A stretch of 64,000 bases of DNA, taken from contig NC_049996.1 in NCBI RefSeq assembly GCF_000003815.2, positions 15,588,336 to 15,652,335 of the forward strand. Direction: 5' to 3'. Made by a program: the position numbers and the translations under genes. Of this stretch, positions 38,101-48,300 are shown piece after piece. Position 1 is the stretch's first letter; each line of letters starts with the position of its first letter. Source of the DNA: Branchiostoma floridae (lineage: Eukaryota > Chordata > Leptocardii > Amphioxiformes > Branchiostomatidae). The notes beneath the pieces were generated by a model that saw only the letters and a list, made by a program, of their open reading frames with translations, ran no database searches and was not told the origin of the DNA.

Positions 38101-39276
38101 CGCTACTTGAAGTTGAAGTCATGGCTGTTTCTTGTATCGTGTAGACAGCAGAGTTTGTGTTACACAGACAAGTGTGGCGGTAGACGGTTCGCGTTTCTCA
38201 GCACAGCACACCGGGTCACCCATAATCCTAAGTGTGCTGGGTTCATTAACGTATAGAGGTTTGGCGCTTGGGGCTAATATCACGATCCGAAATAAAGAAT
38301 GCGATCCCTTACAAAATTCCCCCTTTGGGGCCGATCGACCCTAGGCCAACGGATCTACGGAACGACCATCCTTCCCCCACCACTGACGAAGTAATGCTAT
38401 GCTCTCCCTCCCAAAACAACTGTACTCAGTGGGTGTAGTCTTCAACAAAGAAGGCGTAGCCTTTTTCTTTAGCCAGTTCTGCCCCACTGATGGTGGTTTT
38501 GACGGAGGTGTTCGAAATAGAATATTGGGTTCTATTTGTTCGATATGGCGTTCGACAGGATCGTTCCATTAGATGATGGGGGCCAAACAGCCAGGCTGCG
38601 GTACCACTTGTATCACGGGGACATGTTATATGTGGCACATACATTAGATCTGGTCCAATATGACCGGTGAAAAGTGGCCGGAATCAAGCTTTTAAATAAT
38701 CAAGACCCCGCCCAAGCCACATATTGCTTCCTCTCACGCCATGGCATGGACCCTCTCCAAGAACGAAGAATTATGACCTTCCCCACCTCACACCGAAATT
38801 GATGTGCCCGGGCCTTCGGTGATGGAGAACTCCTATGGTAGCGACCAAACACACGCAAACATGCGGTCTAACACCTAACAGTGATGAACGCTATCCGGTG
38901 ATCTTTTGCTCCAACATTGCTGATATACAAACCATCTGGGACCGGAAGGAGAACTGATGGCATCTTTGTTGCGCCAACTTTTACCGCGCGAGCTGAGTGA
39001 AGTGGCACGTGCCGGAACGCACGTCCGCTGATATAGCTGGTGACATGCACGTGACTGGGTGTGTGTTTGCGTCTCTGATTAGCATGAAGCCCGTCATTTA
39101 GCAAAATATCTACTTATTTTAAATTCGATGTCTCATTAAGACGTGCCCAATTAGTATGACGACAATCCATCCAGACCTCGAGTTATTACATACAGACACA
39201 GACACACGCACACACAGGCAGACAGACACAAAGACACACACGCGCGTGCGCACACACGCACGCACGCACACGCACA

Positions 39277-39357
<81 letters not shown>

Positions 39358-42300
39358 ACACACACACACACGCACACACCAAAGAACCACGTGTGCGTTG
39401 CTTCATAGTTGGTGACATTTATACAATGTATATTTGGATGATTTCGAACGTTTGATACACCGTATCGTCACTCGCCCTCTCTGCAATAGTTGATCATAGT
39501 TGTTGACGTATATGTACACGAGACTGAAGGTAGCTGCACATTTGCTGCCATAAATCATTATTAAACTCTGATAATGTCAAGCTCTATCAGCTATACAGAA
39601 ATAAGAGAAGCCGTTGAGGGTTTGATATATGATTGTGGTGATATTCATTCCTTCAGCCGCAACGAGAAACAGGTTAGAAGGAAACTTACACCTCACTCTG
39701 ACACAAAATAATAGACTACATGTTACAAACGGCCACCGGAATACTTCCGTTCACTTATCGTTCTTCAGAAACGTCAATCAAACGTTCATCTGCGTTTTCT
39801 TTAAACAAACAGTCTTGTCAAGGGACTTCCGAATGGATTAAGCGGAGAAGTGGGTATTTTCATTTTCGGCATTAAAGATCTAAACATAGGGGTTCTAAAC
39901 ATAGGTATCAAAATAATGACCGTATATAGATATTTTTATAACGCCATTACTGAGAAAAAAGGAAAAAACATGTAAGTATGGATTCTGCACAATTTCCCAA
40001 GCGATCCCACCCTCCGAAACGGTTAAGGTGGACTCGCCCTTGACTTGCATTTACTGAGTGGTAAACTTAAGTACAATACAACCTGATGTTTTGTGGCCCC
40101 AAACTCCTCCAATGATTGTAAGAAACTTATAATAATAATAATAATATCGGGTGTATTTATCCCATACTACAACTCCTGTATTAGTTAGATAAGCCTTAAG
40201 TTAAGTTATAACACTGTAGTCATGTAGATGCCATACTTTGTACCTCGTACAATTGTTGTGCAATAAAGTTATTATTAAACAGCACAATCGTCTATTCAAC
40301 AGTTGAGTATAGATTCTGCAAAATTTTCCAGACGAAACGGTTTTAATAGGTGGACTCGCCCTTGCTTGCATTTACTGAGTGTTAAACTTAAGTACAATTT
40401 TATGGCCACAAACTCGCCAATAAAACAGTGCGACTCGACATCCTTACTACGTTATTTGGGAATCCCAAACTGCGACCCACTTCTAGCCGCCCCATAACTG
40501 CCACTAAAGTGTCCAGAGGGAGACAGGAGCCAGGCCAACCCAAATATTTGTTCTATCAACATCTGGTCGGGAAACGTCTCGACATTTGGCGGGAAAACAA
40601 AACAGACGAAAGCACAGCCTCGAAGAAAAACATTTCAGTCCGTCTGTAACCTGCCAGCCACAGAGTAAAGCTTACAAAGGCTGAACAAAGCCAAGATTTG
40701 TCACGCCAGTTGGGTCAAACACTTTGCTGATGTTTTTGTAGCGTTGGACCATTTTTCTTTCTGTACTTTTAGCAAATGGACGTTATGAAATGAAAAGAGT
40801 ATTTATGCGTTTAGAATACGTTGTGTTTATCAATACAAGCTATCATTTACTTGTGTTACTTCGGAAATACAAATATAAGGTTAATTTTAAAGCTCAAAGG
40901 TATCAACTCATAAATCTTAGATATCGATGGGGTTTTCTTTATTTTTCGATTTTTAAATTTCGTTTAAAGAACCTATTAAAAATGTATTTTAAAGAACCCG
41001 CGCGGTGTCTTGGAATGGACTCTAAGAAAATTATATTTCGTACTTCGATGGAGGTTAGACATCCAGGTAATAAGATATGCCAAATAGCAATAGCTCAAGC
41101 AACTAATTTAGATATGATTTTTGAAACGGACAGACGAAAAGTTTCGTCAGCAAGACTAAAGAGACCTCGTTGGGGAGCAGGTTAATTGATATTTCACACA
41201 ATTCGTACCCAGACAGACGCACAATGATCAGTCCCTTCCTTGGAGCTCCAACAATTCGTACAATTCGCTCTGTTTGCCCCCTTTAGGCGCTGGCATTCAA
41301 CCGGCCACCATCAAGTCTAGTGTCTGTCACCACGGTAAGCTGTACGGGCTCTCCTGCCAAGTACGGCCCGCGCGCCCGACGCCGGGACTCTGATAGTCTG
41401 ATAGCCAGGCGTCTCTAATCTCTGATTCCTTTTGTTTTGGTACCATCCATTCCAAGAAAGCGGCTAATCCAGTTAAAAGACTCGCTACTACTTTCAGTAC
41501 CTTTCAGAAAGAGAATTTCTTGAAAGTATTTCCTTGCCAGATGCAAGTACGGCCCGTCGCAGGACTCTGAATAGTCTGATAGCCAAGCGTCTCTAATCTC
41601 GGACTACATTTGGTGCCATCCATTCTAAGAAAATAGTACTGATATAGATACACCAATACAGCCCAACTCCTCGGCTCTAGGACCAACATGGCCCAAGGAA
41701 GTTATAAAGCAGCCCCCTGACTTTAATAGACCCTGAATGATAAACATCTTATTAGTGATAGATATTAGTGAGATCGGGCCGGAGTCTGGTATCCAGGCTA
41801 AAAAAAAAGGAGCTATTAAATCCAGTTAGGAGGATCGCTATTATTTTCAGAAAAAAAATTATGTGAAAGCATTTCCCCCAAAAGATGCTTTCAACTTTAA
41901 GCAAATGGTCGGAAACTTTCGATTCCGAGAAATATTCGCCAAGGGGGAATAAAAAAAAAAGACAAAAATGTTTCCGACTATTTCCTTTAAAGTTTAATAT
42001 TGGAAATAAAAGCTGCTTTTTTTACACTGTTATCCCCGACTGAGGCATTGATTTTCCCCGAGCTACAAGCACCTCCCCTGTAATCTACCCTGTCTGAGGG
42101 ACATGGGTTCGATCCCCACGGCCCAGCGGTCGTCACGCGAAGGTCCCGACACGGCGTCTCTCAGGTGTAATTGGTCCTTTCTTGGAATTCACACTTGACT
42201 TTCCCTTTGACCTCTGATAAAAAGATCGCCTTTTAGATGCAACCCCAAGTTCAACGATCTCCCGTTACGACCTCGTTGACCAGAATGGATGTCATTGACC

Positions 42301-45300
42301 TTAATTTGAGTTCAGGAACCTTGTGACTTGTGAAACTACCAGAAAATATCCAGAAAGGTTCTATTGGCAAAGTCACACTATCTTTTTGACAAGGAAAATT
42401 CGAATGCCCGGTCTCGTTTACTTCAGTATAATTCATACTAAGAGTAGTGTGCAAATAATGACTCACGATAAAAAAAGATATTGCCATTCTCCCTTCTTTT
42501 TATATATACTGTTTAGTGAATAAAGACCTTTATTGCACATGGTCACAGTACTAACAAAACATGCATATAATCAGCCTCATTACTCAACACACTGGGTACC
42601 TACTGGCTGGCAAAATACATTGTACACCAGACTGTGACGGTGACCTGATATTATTATTATCAAAAGTATCACAGATGTAGTCTAACACAGAATTCTTCTT
42701 GTTGTCTCCCCTTCCCTGTACCTATGGACCGATCCCCAAACCCCGCCCCCTGTTCGATCATGGCTCTATTTCGAACACCTCCGTCAAAAATAGCCATTTC
42801 TGTCCTGCTGGCAGTTTTTTTGACGGAGGTGTTCGAAATAGAAAAGGGGGTTCTATTTGTTCGATATGGCGTTCGACAGGATCGGTCCATTAGTGCCGTG
42901 TCCCCAAGAATCCCCGGGCCCCGTGCAACAGAACACAATCCTGCACGGTGTCCAACAGCACATTCCTGCAGACTTGGGATCACGACTCTCTCACCTCCCC
43001 ATGTGTCCTGTGTTAAACAATTCCGCACGCACGAGTGAGTATTGGTCACGGTCATCTTCGCTCGACCATTACTCCCGGACAGGGTTAAAAGAAACGTTAT
43101 GGTGGGTCAAGGGGTGGCCATAATTTTCAACGGAAAATTTAGGGAATNNNNNNNNNNNNNNNNNNNNNNNNNNNNNNNNNNNNNNNNNNNNNNNNNNNNN
43201 NNNNNNNNNNNNNNNNNNNNNNNNNNNNNNNNNNNNNNNNNNNNNNNGCTATAAGCGAGATTTAATCAGGCTACCGCAACACTGTGGCATATTACATTTA
43301 CTTCGTGACTTGTCCAATTTCTTCGCAACAAAAGTCTGTGTTGTCGCTTGTCTCGGTTTATGAGAAGAAACAGTCTGTCTGTGTGTCGCCCCACGTGAAA
43401 CGGAATTTCCTTTCATCAATCATTATATCAATTGAGGCTTGTGGGGGGGGGGGGGGGTACAAAGATATCAAGTACAGTACTTATAAAACCTAGAACATAC
43501 ATTTGCAATAGACGTTTTCATTTTTGTTAAAACCCCACTCAGTGATTTACAGGGTATTGGAAGACTAATTAGTGATCCCTATCTTTCTAGAAAATCAAAA
43601 GTTAAATTGCCGGAAAATGAGCCAAAATTGCATCTCAAAGTACGTTTTAGAGATCTAGAGATACAGATCACTTCAGCGCTCGTTCTACAAAGGACGGAAA
43701 AGTTGCCTAAAACTGAGTTGGCACTGGTCCCCTGGTCAGCTGTAATCTTCGTGTAGTCTACAATTTTCTTGTTGAAACGGTTTGTCTGGACTTTTTTCGC
43801 ACCCAGGGTCCCAGTGTAATCTTGTTTACCCCGTAACCAATGATCGGCCCTGTCTCCTCAGCTCGGAGTTTCTCCTGAACTAGACCTTCTCACTCAACAG
43901 TCGCGCTGTGGGGGACGGGGGGCATGTAAGGTCATGGAAGGAGCAAAGCGGAACCTACCCGCTAAGGGCAAAAGTAGTGTTAATATAGTAGTAGTACTAT
44001 ACTCTGTTCAGTGGGTCCACAATGTATAAATCGCACTGGTGACGAGTCATCTTAAGACACTCCTTCCAAGATTTCTTCGGGCTACCACGGTCTCTGACTC
44101 TCTGATATTTTTATCACCTCTGTGAAAACCGGGGTATTCTTTTCGGCCTGTCTGTTTGTTTGTTTGTCTTGTGTTCAATGTTGAAACCTAAGGATATTGT
44201 AGCATGTTTTGATGCATTGTTTCCTTTTCCATCTTTCCTTCTTTCTTTGTTTGCTTCTATGTCGTCTATCTTTATTTCATACCTTCCATTCTTTGCTCCA
44301 ATGTTACCTCTAGCTGCTATGTTTTATCTTCCACAGAATCACTCTCTCTGTGTGTCTCTCTTTGTGAAGTATTTCTCTCTTTCTCCCTGTTGTATTGATG
44401 ACGATGGATAGCAGTTCAGTAGACTTGTTGACGCCTGAACCGCCCTAGATAACGTTTCCAGCTCAAGGGAAGAAAAGAAACCGGATTTTGCTGTAAGCCC
44501 CCATCGCTGTGGTTGTGAAGATGGCCCCGTAAACATGTCCTACCTACCCAGACTGGGCGACCTAGTCTGTGTAACACAAACTCCGCTTTCAGGGACTTCC
44601 GGGACTGGCAATGTAGGACGGGCCTATAGGAAGCGCGATTAAATCAGGCTATGGGCGACCGATTTGTTAAAAGCTCTGAGAATCATTTTTCGGTTTTCAA
44701 CAATATTCCATTGATACCTGTTGATGACCCCCCCCCCCCCCCAACCCCCCTGCACCGGGAAGGTCCCCTTCTCTTTTCGATAAGAGTGGTGGGTTCTTTA
44801 ACGTGCTAGAGGTGTGGCTTTTCCCGAACACGGGACCTCCATGTAACGTCCTATCCCAGCGATGGCCCTAGCCGAAGCTAGCTACTCATTTTTGAGTGAA
44901 GTGAGGAAAGTCGTGTAAAGTGCCTTTCCCAAGGGCACAAGACCGGTGACATGGCAGGTTTCGAACCCAACACCTCTAAACGCCTGGTATTTCGAGGCTA
45001 TCACGTCCGTCCCGTCACTGTCAACTCCATCCACAACATGCGGGAATGTTCGGAATTTCCACTCTCCAGAATATGACTAGAAATATGTAGCACGCTATTG
45101 GTAACAGGTTGTTCGGTGGACAGGTGCATGTGGGGAATGATGTTGCGTCACAGTGAGCGCTGCTCGCGAAGAAAAGCTAAAAGTTTTTCTTATTATCTAA
45201 ATCCCTTAATTATACTAATGCGTCATTAGTGAAATAATNNNNNNNNNNNNNNNNNNNNNNNNNNNNNNNNNNNNNNNNNNNNNNNNNNNNNNNNNNNNNN

Positions 45301-48300
45301 NNNNNNNNNNNNNNNNNNNNNNNNNNNNNNNNNNNNNNTAGCTACTTCTGTACAGTTATTTTTCTCCCGATAAACGACGTTGAGTAGAGAAGATTGCAGT
45401 ACAGTACAGTATGTAGAATAGAGTAGAGTATTGTATTGTTTAGTAGGGCAGAGTAGAGTAGAGTAGAGTATTGTTTAGTAGGGCAGAGTAGAGTAGAGTA
45501 GAGTAGAGTATTGTTTAGTAGGGCAGAGTAGAGTAGAGTAGAGTAGAGTAGAGTAGAGTAGAGTAGAGTAGAGTAGAGCAGAGCAGATCGATATAGTAGA
45601 GTACAGTAGAGTAGAGTACAGTATAGTAATGTAGAGTAGAGTAGAGTAGAGTAGTGTAGAGTAGAGTACAGTAGAGTATGAGCATAGTGAAAGATAAACG
45701 AAGTTGAGTAGAGAAGAGTACAGTACAGTATGTAGAATAGAGTAGAGTATTGTTTACTTGGGTAGAGTAGAGTAGAGTAGAGTAGAGTAGAGTACAGTAC
45801 AGTAGAGTAGAGTAGAGTAGAGTGAGAGTAGAGTAGGGTAGAGTACAGTAGAGTAGAGTACAGTAGAGTAGATCTAGAGTAGAGTAGAGTAGAGTAGAGT
45901 AGAGTAGAGTAGAGTAGAGTAGTGTAGAGTAGAGTAGAGTAGAGTAGAGCAGAGCAGAGTAGAGTAGAGTAGAGTAGAGTAGAGTAGAGTAGAGTAGAGT
46001 ACAGTACAGTACAGTACAGTAGAGTACAGTACAGTAGAGTGCAGTAGAGTATGAGCATAGTGCAAGTAGAGTAAAATAGTCTTCCAGTGTCTTCCAGTTT
46101 GTTGCTGCTATTCGATACGTACGTCCAACTCCAAACGAAAGTTGTTCTCGTCAAACTAACTTCGTGTAGCCAAAATATTGATACAGTGGAATTGACCCAT
46201 CGGCGAGAAGTCGGGCACGGCTCGGCCCCTGTTTTGGCACCGGCAAGTGGTTCGAATTTGGGGAGGGCCGGGAGCGTGACATCTCAGTGGAATGATGGGA
46301 GATTTGGTTTCAACTATGGGACGGGTTGGAATTAGGGACCTATCGTTTCTGGTCATAACATGGTCTTCGTAAAGAGTGTAGTAGACCTTTTCGGTGAGGT
46401 AGGAGTCTCGCTCCAGTTGAAGACCTCGGTTTAGCCGTAAAGCTGACTTGTGTTGTGTTCCAGGCTTAGATATAGCCTGTGCCTGCTTTGGGTAATGAAA
46501 AAAGAACTAGTTCAAACAAGATCGGTCACTTGAATACGGCTAATATTTTCAACAGTTCAGTTAGAAAAGCTGTATCATACGAACATCCTTTGTTTAAAAC
46601 ACAAGAGTTTTCTTTTACACAACCAGTTTTTCTCACCTGCTGACGTTTCGATGTCTGTCAGACATCTTCCTCAGAGCTTCTCGGCTACATAAAGCGGCGA
46701 GAAGCAGAACTCCAGTTAGAATCTCTGAGAAAGGTGTCTGACAGACATCGAAACGTCAGCAGGTGAGAGAAACTGGTTGTGTAAAAGAAAACTCGTTTCT
46801 ACCAACCTGATGAAATTATTTTCGGATCCTTTGTGTAACTACCACAAACTTGTAATTTTATTCAATGGCATCTTACGAAACACAACATTTTCCCCTGGGC
46901 CTTAGAGTTATAGAAGAATCGTCCTATGACGCACATGTTTGTGCGCACGAGCCCCACACGCGAACAACAGGATCTCAGGATGTCAACGAGCAATTGTAGC
47001 AGCCTGCCGGCCTTGATACGGCACAATGTCTCACCGCCTCGCTCAAAAGCGGTCCTCCTGCATATTTTATAACATAATCGTGTGCCGCTATTGTCGTGCG
47101 CCGGGTAATTTCTTGGCCCTGTGGACGCTTATTAGCCAAATGGAAGCCCATAGATCATGTGTCAGTATGGCCGATCAGTCACACACAAACACCCACAACT
47201 TCTGCTCACTTCACGCCATCATAGGTGGATAAAATACACCACTATATCAATCATACATATCACCGCACGAAACCTGATCTTAAAGCGCACGTAAAGCATT
47301 CGTAAAGGTATACTTTCTTGAAAAACGTTATCTTTACGCACGCTTTAAGGAGGGCTAAAAGACTGGTTTACTTGCATGTATATCTTACAGAATTATTTTC
47401 CCGCTTGTATGGGAGAAACATTAAATCTTGGAGGAAAAATAAAACCCTGACCGAGCCTTATCAAGGCTTGGGTCACATTTCCACACGCTTTGTAAGGAGG
47501 GCTGAAAGACTGGTTTACTTCCATGTATATGATCTTACAGAAAATGTTATTTTCCCGCTTGTACGGAGGAAACATTAAATCTAAAAGGAAAAAAAATAAA
47601 ACCCTGCTCGACCCTTATTTAGCTGTGATTCAGCATTTCCCAGAATCCGTGTGTCATCCGACCCGCCCAAACTACAATTCCTGAAGGAACACGACTCGTG
47701 TCGTCTATGAGTCATACAAGAGGAAATCTCAAAACAAAACTACCAAGAAAAATGTCCAAAATGAGTCATACAAGAGGAAATCTCAAAACTACCGAGAAAA
47801 ATCCCGCCTATTCGAAATAAAGAGGAGGCATAACTATCACTGTTTATAGCCGTTAGTATTGTGATTTGCTACTCCTAGTTTGTGACGGTGAGAAATATGA
47901 AATCATGAAGCAAATATGCTATTGTATAGATAATTGTTGTATAGATCATTCGCATTCGCAATATTATGTTCTCGAGAATATTTTCAATATTGGGGCCAAA
48001 ATCTTACATACAGCAGCTTTTATGAAACCGGGAAACATGATTCAACAACTTGTTAAAGCCATAGACTAGAGGAAACAGGAAACAGGTTTTCTGCCCCCCA
48101 CGCACGCCCCCATGGTTATTTCACAACACCTGAACATCGTTTATTGCCGTTAGTATTGTGATTTGTAACTCCTAGTTTATGATGGTGTTCCTAACTCAGT
48201 GAGAATTTTGCAGCTTATTTGTTATGAAGTTCACAAACACCAAAATATAAAAGTATGAGGGAAATATGCCAAAAAGTTGTTGCATAGATCATAATTTTGC

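Noticed and set aside
39119-39455. Long frames of alternating Val/Cys or Thr/His
   Set aside because: They are translation of the (CA)n microsatellite.
42085-42130. tRNA-like 'gggttcgatccccac' segment
   Set aside because: A B box without a matching acceptor or anticodon stem; probably part of a repeat.
44930-44990. tRNA gene
   Set aside because: Only a B-box-like 'ggtttcgaacc' is present; no acceptor stem or anticodon arm can be drawn, so it is left as SINE-like.
45342-46154. 270-codon - strand frame rich in STLLY
   Set aside because: It is translation of the GAGTA pentanucleotide satellite; no start context or domain.
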